From positions 1 through 64,000 of the forward strand of contig NZ_JBHSBN010000011.1 in assembly GCF_042650605.1 (NCBI RefSeq): a stretch of 64,000 nt of DNA, given 5' to 3'. The DNA comes from Micromonospora_J zhanjiangensis (GTDB taxonomy: Bacteria > Actinomycetota > Actinomycetes > Mycobacteriales > Micromonosporaceae). Of the stretch, positions 8,553 through 17,108 are shown in pieces; positions within the stretch are counted from its first letter, which is position 1; each line of letters starts with the position of its first letter. The notes under the pieces were generated by a model. The model was not told the origin of the DNA. It made no database searches and worked only from the letters and a program-made list of their open reading frames with translations. Position numbers and translations under genes: made by a program.

Positions 8553-8873
8553 CTCCCTGCGCCCGGGTCCGCCGGGACGTGGCGCACCGGCCCGCCGGTG
8601 CCCGCTTCTGCCGCCTGGCCAATGTTCACAGGTGCGGAGGCGACGCCGTCGGTCCGGCGGCCGGGACCGGCAGGGGTCTACCCGAACCCCCGACGCCCAC
8701 ACCAGGACCGCGGCCGGGCACGGTCGCGGGAAAACCGACAAGGACCCCCATAGGTACGCAGAGAGCACGCCGAACACCGGGGATCAGCCGGTGACCGGGC
8801 CGCTCTGATTGGGCCGACGGGGATCTGGGTACCGAGTGCGACGACGCCAACTCGCCCCCCGAAGGAGGCCGTC
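8553..8873. other. Intergenic region between corA and the DUF6458 gene
   Basis: These 321 bases separate two divergent genes and should hold both promoters. Only the GAAGGAGG ribosome site at 8861-8868 stands out. Frames through it read as Arg/Pro/Gly-rich noise. The start of corA may lie inside this stretch. Confidence 0.5.
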
Positions 8874-9122
8874 GTGGGAATCGGTGCAAGCATCTTCCTC
8901 ATCGCGCTCGGCGCGATCCTCGCTTTCGCGCTCCACCTGAACATCGGTGGTCTCGACCTGAACATCGTCGGCTGGATCCTGATGGCGGCCGGCGTCCTGG
9001 GCCTGGTCATGACCTCGGTGATCTGGGGTCGTCGGCGGCAGGTGGTGACCACCACCGCGCCGACCGCCCCGGCCGAGTACCGCCGGGTCGAGGAGCGCCG
9101 GGACGTGGGCCCGCCGCTCTGA
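8874..9122 (+). CDS. DUF6458 family small membrane protein
   Basis: The 82-residue protein starts at GTG 8874, five bases after GAAGGAGG. It opens with the family's typical G-I-G-A-S-I-F-L-I-A-L-G-A-I-L-A-F-A, the first transmembrane helix. The turn LNIGGLDLNIVGW leads into a second helix (~31-50), followed by a basic, cytoplasmic RRRQ and a Thr/Pro/Glu tail. The family is widespread in actinobacteria and has no known function. A strong hairpin follows. Confidence 0.85.
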   Translation: MGIGASIFLIALGAILAFALHLNIGGLDLNIVGWILMAAGVLGLVMTSVIWGRRRQVVTTTAPTAPAEYRRVEERRDVGPPL

Positions 9123-9143
9123 CGGACCCGTCCACGTCTTCGT

Positions 9144-9178
9144 CCCGGTTCGCCGGCCGCGCCGGCCGGCGAACCGGG
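9144..9178. terminator. 15-bp-stem hairpin between convergent genes
   Basis: CCCGGTTCGCCGGCC (9144-9158) and GGCCGGCGAACCGGG (9164-9178) match perfectly around a 5-nt loop. It can end transcription from both the DUF6458 gene and the ABC permease gene. Confidence 0.87.
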
Positions 9179-9206
9179 TGCCGGGCCCTGACATCCCGTA
9201 CGGGTG

Positions 9207-10295
9207 TCAGGCCCGCTCCCGCCAGGCCGTCCGCAACGAGGTGCGGCCGTTGGTACGCAGCAGCGAGCCCTCGTACAGTCGCTCGCCGACGATCAGGGCG
9301 CCGGCGGCGGTGGCCAACAGGACCAGCAGCGCCACGACCGGTTCCCAACCGGCCGCGTCGCCGTTGAACAGCCGCAGCGGCATCGCCGTCGGCGCGGAGA
9401 ACGGCACGTACGACAGGATCCGCATGGCCGTCGGGTTGTCGTTCAGGAACAGCACCGCGAAGAACGGCAGCATCACCAGCAACTGCACCGGCATGGACAC
9501 CCCGGCCAGGTCCTCCTGCCGGTTGGCCAGTGCACCGGCGACCGCCCACAGCGCGGCCAGCAGGACGAACCCGACCAGGAAGAACGGGACGAACCAGCCC
9601 AGTGCCGGGCCGATCAGCCCGAGGATTCCGGCGCTGCCGCCGAACTGCGTCCCGGCCACGGTGACCAGCACCAGCAACGCGATCTGACCCAACGCGAGCA
9701 GGCCGACGGCGATCACCTTGCCGGCCAGCAGGACCCGTACCGGCACCGCCGCCACCAGGATCTCCACGATCCGGGTCTGCTTCTCCTCGGTCACGCTCTG
9801 CGCAATCTGCAGGCCGAAGGTCTGCGAGGTCATGAAGAACACCAGCGCGAACGCGAACGGCACCAGGAACGCGACGATCGGGTCGAGCGCGTCCGGGTCG
9901 AGCAGCCGTACCGGCGGGCTGGTGCTGAGCGCGCGGACCACGTCGTTCGGGCGTTCGTCCATGGCCAGCACCGCGGACCCGTCCGGCGTGCCGACCACCG
10001 CGGCGTCCACGTCCCCGGAGCGCACCAGCCGTTCGGCGGTCGCGTCATCGCCGACCAGCCGCACCTGCAGGCCGGCGTCGCGCAGGGTGGCACCGACCGC
10101 CGGCCGGGACACGGCCACCGAGGACGGTCCGCCGGCCAGCAGCGCCGGCAGGACCGTCGCGCCGATCGCGATGAACAGGAAGAGCACCGTACTGAACAGG
10201 AAGGTCCGGTCGCGCAGCTTGGCCCGGATCTCGCGGGCGGCGACCAGCCGGGTCGCCTGCCAGGTGTTGACCGAGTCGTTCACTGAACCGTTCAC
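9207..10295 (-). CDS. ABC-2 type transporter permease (NatB-like)
   Basis: The 362-residue protein starts at GTG 10295, which overlaps the stop of the ATPase gene (GTGA), so the two are translationally coupled. An N-terminal helix (~25-45) is followed by an extracytoplasmic domain (~46-165) and then five or six hydrophobic helices. That is the layout of NatB/DUF-type ABC-2 permeases, with the signature 'VTEEKQTRIVEIL' loop. Together with the ATPase it forms an exporter. The substrate is unknown; relatives export sodium, peptides or antibiotics. Confidence 0.88.
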   Translation of the reverse strand: MNGSVNDSVNTWQATRLVAAREIRAKLRDRTFLFSTVLFLFIAIGATVLPALLAGGPSSVAVSRPAVGATLRDAGLQVRLVGDDATAERLVRSGDVDAAVVGTPDGSAVLAMDERPNDVVRALSTSPPVRLLDPDALDPIVAFLVPFAFALVFFMTSQTFGLQIAQSVTEEKQTRIVEILVAAVPVRVLLAGKVIAVGLLALGQIALLVLVTVAGTQFGGSAGILGLIGPALGWFVPFFLVGFVLLAALWAVAGALANRQEDLAGVSMPVQLLVMLPFFAVLFLNDNPTAMRILSYVPFSAPTAMPLRLFNGDAAGWEPVVALLVLLATAAGALIVGERLYEGSLLRTNGRTSLRTAWRERA

Positions 10296-11185
10296 TGGGT
10301 GACCTCCCGGAAGATTTCGGCGAGCGACGGGGTGACCGGGCCGAACGATCGCACCGGGCCGCGGTCCAGGGCGGCCCGCAGCACCCCCTGGTCGTCGGCG
10401 CCGGCGGCCAGGTCGAAGAGGGCGCGGGCGCCGTCCAGGTCGACCAACGTGACGCCAGGCTGGTCCCGCAACCAGCCCGCGTCGCCGTCGACCACCAGCT
10501 CGAAACGGCGCTGCGCGTACGTGGACCGCAGCCACTGCCGGGCACCGGCGGCCCGGACCGCACCCGCAGCGATGATCACCAAATCGTCGCAGAGCCGCTC
10601 GACCACGTCGAGCTGATGGCTGGAGAAGAGCACCGGTACGCCCCGGGCGGCGTACTCGCGCAGCACCGCGACCACCGTGTCGACGGCCACCGGGTCCAGC
10701 CCGGAGAACGGTTCGTCGAGCACCAGCACGTCCGGCTCGTGCACCAGCGCCGCGGCGATCTGGGCCCGCTGCTGGTTGCCCAACGACAGCGTCTCCAACT
10801 GGTCGCCGGCCCGCTCGCCCAGGCCCACCCGGTCGACCAGTTCGGCCGTGTTCTGCCGGGCCTGCCGCGCGCTCAGGCCGTGCAGTCGGCCCAGGTAGAC
10901 GAGCTGGTCCCGGACCGCCATCTTCGGGTAGAGGCCCCGCTCCTCCGGCATGTAGCCGAACCGGCGCCGGTCCTGCCGGGTCAACGGTGTGCCCTTCCAG
11001 GTCACCTCGCCGGAGTCCGGGGCCAGTACGCCGAGGATGATCCGCATGGTGGTGGTCTTGCCGGCGCCGTTGCCGCCGACGAAGCCCGTCATCCGTCCCG
11101 CCGTCACCTCGAACGAGACGTCCCGCAGCGCCTGGCGGTCGCCGAACGCCCGGCTGACCCCCTCGACGCGGAGCACGTTGGTCAT
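10292..11185 (-). CDS. ABC transporter ATP-binding protein (NatA-like)
   Basis: The 297-residue protein starts at ATG 11185. It has Walker A G-G-N-G-A-G-K-T-T-T, Q-loop region, signature LSLGNQQR, Walker B VLVLDEPFSG and a switch His (SSHQ). A DUF4162-like C-terminal domain (~215-297) is typical of drug and sodium exporters of the NatA/DrrA group. It couples to the permease by a GTGA overlap. The two-component operon 99 bp upstream on the same strand may control it, as LiaRS/NatRK-like systems often do; this is inference. Confidence 0.92.
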   Translation of the reverse strand: MTNVLRVEGVSRAFGDRQALRDVSFEVTAGRMTGFVGGNGAGKTTTMRIILGVLAPDSGEVTWKGTPLTRQDRRRFGYMPEERGLYPKMAVRDQLVYLGRLHGLSARQARQNTAELVDRVGLGERAGDQLETLSLGNQQRAQIAAALVHEPDVLVLDEPFSGLDPVAVDTVVAVLREYAARGVPVLFSSHQLDVVERLCDDLVIIAAGAVRAAGARQWLRSTYAQRRFELVVDGDAGWLRDQPGVTLVDLDGARALFDLAAGADDQGVLRAALDRGPVRSFGPVTPSLAEIFREVTQ

Positions 11186-11283
11186 GACCGGCAACGCTAG
11201 ATCCCCGGGTGGCACCGTGCCGTCCGGCGGGCGGCTGATTCCGCCGCTCCACCGCGCGACGGACCCACCGCGCCGGGCGGGCG

Positions 11284-11955
11284 TCAGCCGCCGGGGCGGA
11301 CCACCCCGTGCTCGTACGCGAACACCACCGCCTGCGTCCGGTCGCGCAGTCCGAGTTTGGTCAGCACCCGGCTGACGTGCGTCTTCACCGTCGCCTCGCC
11401 GAGGAACAGCGTGCCGGCGATCTCGGCGTTGGTGGCGCCACCGGCGAGCAGCACCAGCACCTCGTGCTCGCGCGGCGTCAGCTCGGCCAGCCGGGTGGCG
11501 GTGGCCTCCGGCGTCGGGCCGCCGCGACCGGCGAACGTGGCGATGACCCGGCGGGTGATCTCCGGGGCCAGCAGGGCGTCCCCGCGGGCCAGGATGCGCA
11601 CCGCGTCGATCAGGTCCTCCGGGGTGCCGTTCTTCAACAGGAAACCGCTGGCCCCCGCCTGCAACGCCTCGAACAGGTAGTCGTCCCGGTCGAAGGTGGT
11701 GAGGATGAGCACCGGGGGCGCCTCGTCCCGCAGCTCGGCGACGATGCGCCGGGTGGCCGCCAGCCCGTCCATCCCCGGCATCTCGACGTCCATCAGCACC
11801 ACGTCGGGGCGCAGCCGGGTGGTCAGCTCGACCGCCTGCGCGCCGTCCGCCGCGTCGCCGATCACCTCGATGTCGTCCTCCACCTCGAGGATGACCCGGA
11901 ACCCGGTGCGGACCAGCCGCTGGTCGTCGACGAGCAGCACCCGGATCGGCGTCAC
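11284..11955 (-). CDS. NarL/LuxR-family response regulator
   Basis: The 223-residue protein has a receiver domain with the acidic pair LLVDDQ, phospho-acceptor Asp in VVLMDVEMPG, Thr in ILTTF and Lys in FLLKNGTP. A LuxR-type helix-turn-helix follows (LTPREHEVLVLLA ... NAEIAGTLFLGEATVKTHV). The GTG start at 11955 overlaps the histidine kinase stop in a GTGA, so it is coupled to the kinase. Likely targets are its own operon and the ABC exporter just downstream, as in LiaR/VraR-type systems. Confidence 0.93.
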   Translation of the reverse strand: MTPIRVLLVDDQRLVRTGFRVILEVEDDIEVIGDAADGAQAVELTTRLRPDVVLMDVEMPGMDGLAATRRIVAELRDEAPPVLILTTFDRDDYLFEALQAGASGFLLKNGTPEDLIDAVRILARGDALLAPEITRRVIATFAGRGGPTPEATATRLAELTPREHEVLVLLAGGATNAEIAGTLFLGEATVKTHVSRVLTKLGLRDRTQAVVFAYEHGVVRPGG

Positions 11956-13274
11956 GCCGCCACCTTGTCCGTCGGCGAACCGCCCGTCGGGGCGGCGGCC
12001 GGGGTCAGCGGGAACCGGGCCCGCACCCGGAAACCGGCGTTGCCGGCCCGCGGCCCGACCTCCAGCACGCCGTCGTGCGCGGCGACCCGCTCCCGCATCC
12101 CGATCAGGCCCATCCCGTTGACGTTGGGCGGGTGCACGGGCCGGCCGTCGTCGCCGACGTCCACCTCCAGGGCGCTGGCGAGGTAGCGGATCCGCACGTC
12201 CAGCGTGGTGGCCCGGGCGTGCTTCAGGGTGTTCGTGACCGCCTCCTGCACCAGCCGGTACGCCGCCAGGGAGACCGAGTCCGGCAGTGGGAGCGGGTCC
12301 CCGTACACCCCGAACTCGGTCCGCAGGCCGGCGTCGCGGGCGGTGCCCAGCAGGTCCTCGACCCGGTCGAGGCCGGCCGGGTCGGGCCGGTCCGCGGCGA
12401 CGGTCCCGTCGTCGGTCTGACGCAGCACGCCGAGCATCCGGCGCAGCTCGTCCACCGCGGTACGGGAACTCTGCTCGACGGCGGTGAGCGCGGTGCGCGC
12501 CTTGACCGGGTCCTTGTCCAGCACCCGCCGGCACGCCGCCGCCTGGACCCCCATCACCGACACGTGGTGGGCGACCACGTCGTGCAGCTCCCGGGCGATC
12601 CGGACCCGCTCGCCCACCACGGCCCGCTCCCGCGCCTCGTCCTGCGACCGGCGCAACTGTTCGGCCTGCTCGACCAGCAGGTGCTCGCGCCGGGCCGAGA
12701 TCCACGCGGTCTCGCCGAAGAAGTAGGCGAAGCCGAAGATCAACACGTTGACCAGGACCCCGCCGACGACCGCCGCGAGGATCGGCGGCACCGGTCCGGC
12801 CGCGTGTTGGAACGCGTCGGGCGGCAGCGAGGTCAGGTTGATCGTGTAGGAGGTGGCCAGCCAGACGAACATCGCGGCGATGATCGCCACCCGCAGCCAG
12901 CGGGCCCGCCGCCGGTCGCGGCCCCAGGCGCCGAGCGTGTAGATCGCCGCGAACAGCGCACCGGAGGTCATCGTCGCCTCCGGGGACGACCGGACCTGGC
13001 CGGCGATGAAGGCGGCCGCGACCACCACCGCGACGGCGTCCGGTCGGCGCCGGCGCCAGACCAGCGGCAGGGTGACCGCTACCGTCCAGAACAGCCGTTC
13101 CGGCCAGGACGGCGGGTGACCCAGCATGAACTGGCCGACGCTGCTGTTCAGGGTCACCATGAACAGCGCGGTGACGGCCACCGCCAGTCCCACGTACACG
13201 TCGATCCGGCGCTGTTCGGGGTTGGGCGGCGGGCGTCGCCAGTCGTCCGAGCCGGCCGTCGTCGGGGTGTTCAC
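11952..13274 (-). CDS. Sensor histidine kinase, NarL-partner (HisKA_3) type
   Basis: The 440-residue protein begins at GTG 13274, overlapping the stop of the membrane-protein gene upstream. Residues ~24-175 form about five transmembrane helices with very short loops, so sensing is probably within or at the membrane. The dimerisation box is RELHDVVAHHVSVMGVQ with the phospho-accepting His in ELHD, and the HATPase G-box (NGMGLIGMRERV) lies near the C-terminus. It should phosphorylate the response regulator that follows. This intramembrane-sensing layout is typical of kinases that monitor envelope stress or peptide antibiotics. Confidence 0.92.
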   Translation of the reverse strand: MNTPTTAGSDDWRRPPPNPEQRRIDVYVGLAVAVTALFMVTLNSSVGQFMLGHPPSWPERLFWTVAVTLPLVWRRRRPDAVAVVVAAAFIAGQVRSSPEATMTSGALFAAIYTLGAWGRDRRRARWLRVAIIAAMFVWLATSYTINLTSLPPDAFQHAAGPVPPILAAVVGGVLVNVLIFGFAYFFGETAWISARREHLLVEQAEQLRRSQDEARERAVVGERVRIARELHDVVAHHVSVMGVQAAACRRVLDKDPVKARTALTAVEQSSRTAVDELRRMLGVLRQTDDGTVAADRPDPAGLDRVEDLLGTARDAGLRTEFGVYGDPLPLPDSVSLAAYRLVQEAVTNTLKHARATTLDVRIRYLASALEVDVGDDGRPVHPPNVNGMGLIGMRERVAAHDGVLEVGPRAGNAGFRVRARFPLTPAAAPTGGSPTDKVAA

Positions 13275-13855
13275 CCGACCAAGGATCGCACGTCCCGGCG
13301 AGCTTCGGATCGGCCGCCGGCCGGACGCCCGGGGATCCGCCGGCGGGTCCTCCCCCACGGCTTGAAAACCGACAGCACCGTCGCCAGCAGCAGCGCGGCC
13401 GTCGACACCACCGGCGGGAAGATCATGTCGCCCGGTCCGGCGGCCGACAGGCGGCCGGCGGCGATCTGCCGGCCGACCTCGGCCAGGTCCGCCACCCCGG
13501 GCCGCAGGGCGATCAGGACCAGGACGACGAGCACCAGGTTCAGCACCAGCTTGACCGCCACCCACCAGTACCGGACCACGCCGTACCGGCTGCCCAGGCC
13601 GAGCAGGACACCGCTGGCCAGGCAGCCGACGCCCACCACGAACAGCGGCCAGACCGCGAAGAGTTCCAGCGCCCGGTAGCACAGGGCCCGGGTGTCGGCG
13701 TCGCCGGTGGACAACGCGGTGACCACCAGGATGCCGAGTACCACGTCGATGCCGAGCCAGGCGCCCGCGGTGGCGATGTGCGCCACCAGCACCGTCTTGC
13801 GGGTGCGGGCACCGAGCCGGAACGGCCGGGGACCCGTCGTCGGAAGGCTGACCAT
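13271..13855 (-). CDS. DUF2269-like integral membrane protein, first gene of the kinase operon
   Basis: From ATG 13855 the product is 194 residues: an N-terminal basic tail (ARTRKTVLVAHIATAGAWLGIDV), then four hydrophobic helices (~20-45, 58-80, 90-115, 140-165), and a basic C-terminal tail. The conserved early His and the K-L-V-L-N-L-V segment resemble DUF2269-type proteins. Its TGA overlaps the kinase GTG start, so its amount is tied to that of the kinase. It could be an accessory sensor or modulator of the kinase; this is inferred only from the coupling. Confidence 0.72.
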   Translation of the reverse strand: MVSLPTTGPRPFRLGARTRKTVLVAHIATAGAWLGIDVVLGILVVTALSTGDADTRALCYRALELFAVWPLFVVGVGCLASGVLLGLGSRYGVVRYWWVAVKLVLNLVLVVLVLIALRPGVADLAEVGRQIAAGRLSAAGPGDMIFPPVVSTAALLLATVLSVFKPWGRTRRRIPGRPAGGRSEARRDVRSLVG

Positions 13856-14184
13856 GACCACTCCATCCGTCGCCGGTTGCCGGTCGGCGGTCGCGGCGCG
13901 ACCGGCCGGTACGGTCCGATCCTGGTCGCCCGGCGCCGCCGGCACGTCCGCCCGCGCGCGACACCACCGGTACGCCTCCCGCCGTACCGGAACCGGGCCA
14001 CGGCACGCCTCGGGACGCAGCCCGGCGACGGCGCCCGGGCCCTGCCCGGTGACCGCGCCGGGTTCGGCCCGGGCCGGGCACGGCGACGGTCGCTGGGTCT
14101 ACCTGGACGGCGACACGTCGACCGGCTGACCCGCGCGGTCCGTCGACGCCGCGCCCGGGTCCGTCACCCGGCCGCCCCCGCCGC
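13856..14184. other. Intergenic region between the kinase operon and the PLP lyase
   Basis: This stretch of 329 bases should hold the promoter of the membrane protein/kinase operon. Several GC-biased frames cross it; none has a ribosome site or a recognisable protein. A plus-strand frame ending at 14129 finishes with the ordinary-looking G-R-W-V-Y-L-D-G-D-T and could be a gene remnant, but support is weak. Confidence 0.4.
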
Positions 14185-15342
14185 TCAGCCGGCCGCCGCC
14201 AGGGCCGCGGCGAGGTCGGCGATCAGGTCGTCCGGGTCCTCCAGGCCCACCGACAGGCGCAGCAGCCCCGGCACCGGCTTGGCGTCGGCCGACACCGGAC
14301 GGTGGGTCAGCGAGGCGGGATGCTGGATCAGCGTGTCCACCCCGCCCAGCGACACCGCGTGGGTGATCAGGCGGCAGGCCCCGGCCACCGCCGCGGCCGC
14401 CGCGAACCCGCCGGACACCTCGAAGGCGAGCAACGAGCCGGTGCCGCTCATCTGCCGGCCGACCAGCCCGGTGCCGTCGGTCAGGCCGGGGTGGTGCACC
14501 CGGTCCACCCCGGGCTGTTCGGCCAACCAGGCGGCGATCTTGTCCGCGCCCGCCTGCTGGGCGCGGACCCGCAGTGGCAGCGTCTGCAGGCCACGGTGCA
14601 GCAGGTAGCCGCCGAGCGGGTGCAGGACCGCCCCGGTCACCGCCCGGACCTGGCGCAACCGGGCCGCCCAGTCGGTGTCGCAGGCGATCACGCCGGCCAG
14701 CACGTCGCCGTGCCCGCCGATCGACTTGGTGGCGCTGTGCAGCACCAGCGCGGCGCCGAACCGGGCCGGCTGCTGCAGCACCGGGGTGGCCACCGTGTTG
14801 TCCACCAGCAGCGGCACGTCGCCGGCCGCCCGGGCCAACACGGCCAGGTCCACCAGGTCCAGGGTGGGGTTGGCCGGCGTCTCCACCACCACCAGCGCGG
14901 TGTCCGGGCGGACGGCGCCGGCCACCTCGTCCGGCCGGGCCCAGGTCACCGTCGTGCCGAGGAGTCCGCCGGCCAGCACGTGGTCGGTGCCGCCGTAGAG
15001 CGGGCGGACCGCGACGACGTGCCGGCGACCGTCCCGGGTGGCGGCGAGCACGGCGGCGGTCAGCGCGGCCATCCCGCTGGCGAAGGCGACCGCCGCCGCC
15101 GTCCCCTCCAACTCGGCCAGCGCCCGCTCGAACCGGGCCACCGTCGGGTTCCACAGCCGCTGGTAGACGGCGGTGGTGCCGTCCGGGCAGGTCCCGCCGG
15201 TGGCCAACAGCTCGTACGCCGCGCCGCCCTCGTCCACCGACGGCAGCGGGTTGGTGGTGGACAGGTCGATCGGCGGCACGTGTACGCCCAGCGCGGCCAG
15301 GTCGTCGCGACCGGCGTGGACGGCCCGGGTGTCGAGGCTCAT
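14185..15342 (-). CDS. Methionine gamma-lyase/cystathionine gamma-synthase family PLP enzyme
   Basis: The 385-residue protein belongs to the Cys/Met metabolism PLP family. The PLP lysine is K206 in S-A-T-K-S-I-G-G-H-G-D; other signatures are Y-Q-R-L-W-N-P-T (60-67), ASGMAAL (88-94) and the cofactor Asp in VDNTVATP. Members catalyse gamma- or beta-elimination/replacement on methionine, homocysteine or cystathionine. The divergent Lrp/AsnC gene mirrors the mdeR-mdeA arrangement of methionine catabolism, so methionine gamma-lyase is the best guess. Transsulfuration (MetB/MetC-like) cannot be ruled out from sequence alone. Confidence 0.85.
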   Translation of the reverse strand: MSLDTRAVHAGRDDLAALGVHVPPIDLSTTNPLPSVDEGGAAYELLATGGTCPDGTTAVYQRLWNPTVARFERALAELEGTAAAVAFASGMAALTAAVLAATRDGRRHVVAVRPLYGGTDHVLAGGLLGTTVTWARPDEVAGAVRPDTALVVVETPANPTLDLVDLAVLARAAGDVPLLVDNTVATPVLQQPARFGAALVLHSATKSIGGHGDVLAGVIACDTDWAARLRQVRAVTGAVLHPLGGYLLHRGLQTLPLRVRAQQAGADKIAAWLAEQPGVDRVHHPGLTDGTGLVGRQMSGTGSLLAFEVSGGFAAAAAVAGACRLITHAVSLGGVDTLIQHPASLTHRPVSADAKPVPGLLRLSVGLEDPDDLIADLAAALAAAG

Positions 15343-15386
15343 GGCGGGAAGGTTCGAACATTCTGGGCCACCTTGGCAAGAAATCA

Positions 15387-15400
15387 GCAGAAGATTCTGC
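15387..15400. promoter_or_regulatory. 6+2+6 palindrome between the PLP lyase and Lrp genes
   Basis: GCAGAA and TTCTGC are exact inverted copies around GA, inside an AT-richer patch of the divergent promoter region. It is a good candidate Lrp/AsnC operator for both genes. Confidence 0.5.
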
Positions 15401-15443
15401 CATTCCTCATGACAGCGAAGATTATGCTGCCGGGACTGTCAGG

Positions 15444-15929
15444 ATGGGGCCCGTGCCGAACGATCTGCGCCCCTCCCCGCCGCCGCTCGACGACCTCGAC
15501 CGGGCCATCCTGACCGCCCTCGCCGCCGACGGGCGGCTGCCCAACAACGCCCTGGCCGAGCGGGTCGGCGTCGCCCCGTCCACCTGTCTCGCCCGGACCC
15601 GCGCGCTGCGCGAGCGGGGAGTGATCCGAGGCTTCCACGCCGACGTCGATCCGGGCGCACTCGGCCTGCCGATCCAGGCCCTGATCTCGGTCCGGCTGGC
15701 CGCCCACGCCCGGGCCGCGGTCGACGCCTTCCGGGCCCGGTCGGTACGGCTGCCCGGTGTGGTGTCGGTGTTCCACGTGGCCGGCGCCGAGGACTACGTC
15801 CTGCACGTCCGCGCTGCCTCGGCCGACGCGCTGCGCGATTTCGTGCTGGACAACCTCGCCGTCGATCCGGTCGTCCAGCACAGCCGGACCAGCCTCATCT
15901 TCGAGCACGCCCGAGGCGTCAACCCCTGA
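15444..15929 (+). CDS. Lrp/AsnC-family transcriptional regulator
   Basis: The 161-residue protein starts at ATG 15444, with a GTG nine bases later as alternative. The N-terminal helix-turn-helix reads LDDLDRAILTALAADGRLPNNALAERVGVAPST, and the C-terminal RAM/AsnC ligand domain (~75-155) contains VVSVFHVAGAEDYVLHV. It is divergent from the methionine-lyase-like gene with a palindrome between them. The likely role is amino-acid-responsive control of that enzyme. Confidence 0.93.
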   Translation: MGPVPNDLRPSPPPLDDLDRAILTALAADGRLPNNALAERVGVAPSTCLARTRALRERGVIRGFHADVDPGALGLPIQALISVRLAAHARAAVDAFRARSVRLPGVVSVFHVAGAEDYVLHVRAASADALRDFVLDNLAVDPVVQHSRTSLIFEHARGVNP

Positions 15930-16088
15930 GGAGGAGCCGTGCCGGACATGCCGGAATTGGCACCGCCACCGCTCCCCGCGGCGAACCACGCCTACCCGTC
16001 CTGACCTGCGGATACCTAGACTCACCGGCGACCTGTCTGACATGGCGTGAGCGAAAGACTACGCCGAGTTGACCTCCGGGAGGGCCGG

Positions 16089-17015
16089 ATGCGCACCGTA
16101 CGGATGACCTCGACCGTGGCGGTCGCCGCCCTCGTCCTGACCTTCGGCCAGCCGGCCCGGGCGGCGGCACCGACGGTCCAACCGTCCACCCGGGCGGACG
16201 CGCTGACCGCCATGCACGGCGAGGCGTTCGCCCACGCGAAGTACCTCGCCTACGCGCAGGAGGCGGCCCGGGCCGGGCAGACCGCCGTCGCGCAACTGTT
16301 CACCCGGGCCGCCCGGACCGAGCGGTACGACCACTTCGCCGCCGAGGCGGACCTGATCGGGTTCGGCACCGACAACGTCGCCAACCTCACCGACGCGATC
16401 CGCGGCGAGGAGTACGAGGCGTACGTGATGTATCCCGCGTTCGCCCGGCAGGCGGTCGCCGACGGCTGCCGGGCGGCGGCCGACCTGTTCACCGAGATCA
16501 GCGTGGACGAGGCCGGGCACGCCCGGGAGTTCCGCGCGGCCCGGTACGCGATCACGCACCCCGGTGCGGACCAGAACTTCCCGGTCGGCACCCGGGTGAC
16601 CCCCGTGCCGATCCGCGCCGGCCTGCCGAAGTGCGCCGGCCAGACCCAGGCCAACCTGGACGCCGCGCTGCACGGCGAGGCGTTCGCCAACGCCAAGTAC
16701 ACCCGGTACGCCGAGAATGCCCGCGCCACCGGCCAGGCCCGACTCGGCCGGTTGTTCGACAACGCCGCGAGCCAGGAGATCGGCGAGCACTTCGCCGAGG
16801 AGGCGACCCTGGCCGGCCTGGTCCGGTCCACCGACGCCAACCTGCGTGACTCGATCAACGGCGAGCAGTACGAGGCGACCACCATGTACCCGTCGTTCGC
16901 CCGGCGGGCCGCGCGGGTGGGCGACGCGTCGGCCGCCGACCTGTTCACCGAGATCGCCGGTGACGAGGCCGGCCACGCGTACGCCTTCACCCTGGCGCTG
17001 ATCAACCTCGGCTGA
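16089..17015 (+). CDS. Secreted protein with two rubrerythrin/ferritin-like domains
   Basis: The 308-residue protein starts at ATG 16089 behind GGGAGGG. A signal peptide (~1-24, ending ARA-AAP) is followed by two homologous halves (~38-160 and ~195-305). Each half has the diiron ferritin-like pattern: HGEAFAHAKY / HGEAFANAKY, E-x-x-x-H-F-A-E/A-E-A, EEYEAYVMYPAFAR / EQYEATTMYPSFAR, and DEAGHA. Cytoplasmic rubrerythrins reduce peroxide using a rubredoxin-like domain, but no CxxC rubredoxin is present here. The export signal and internal duplication are unusual. It may detoxify peroxide or bind iron outside the membrane; function is inferred. Confidence 0.82.
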   Translation: MRTVRMTSTVAVAALVLTFGQPARAAAPTVQPSTRADALTAMHGEAFAHAKYLAYAQEAARAGQTAVAQLFTRAARTERYDHFAAEADLIGFGTDNVANLTDAIRGEEYEAYVMYPAFARQAVADGCRAAADLFTEISVDEAGHAREFRAARYAITHPGADQNFPVGTRVTPVPIRAGLPKCAGQTQANLDAALHGEAFANAKYTRYAENARATGQARLGRLFDNAASQEIGEHFAEEATLAGLVRSTDANLRDSINGEQYEATTMYPSFARRAARVGDASAADLFTEIAGDEAGHAYAFTLALINLG

Positions 17016-17044
17016 CCGGCGGTTGCGGTCCGATCCAGCTTCCA

Positions 17045-17069
17045 GCAATGGCACAAGCGAGCCCATTGC
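17045..17069. promoter_or_regulatory. Interrupted palindrome upstream of the molybdate operon
   Basis: GCAATGG (17045-17051) and CCATTGC (17063-17069) are exact inverted copies with an 11-bp spacer. They lie 40 bp before the HTH-Mop regulator gene and are the best candidate for its operator. Confidence 0.45.
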
Positions 17070-17076
17070 CGTCTTT

Positions 17077-17102
17077 GCAACCGCAGTTGCGGCAGCTACC
17101 GT
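17077..17102 (+). promoter_or_regulatory. Second palindrome and likely -10 of the molybdate operon
   Basis: GCAAC and GTTGC (17077-17090) form a second inverted repeat. TACCGT at 17097-17102 fits an actinobacterial -10 hexamer and ends six bases before GTG 17109. No ribosome site is visible, so the mRNA is probably leaderless. Confidence 0.45.
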
Positions 17103-17108
17103 GAACCG

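Noticed and set aside
13692..14129. Plus-strand frame ending G-R-W-V-Y-L-D-G-D-T
   Set aside because: Only the last dozen residues look protein-like; the rest is noise overlapping a minus-strand gene with good membrane helices.
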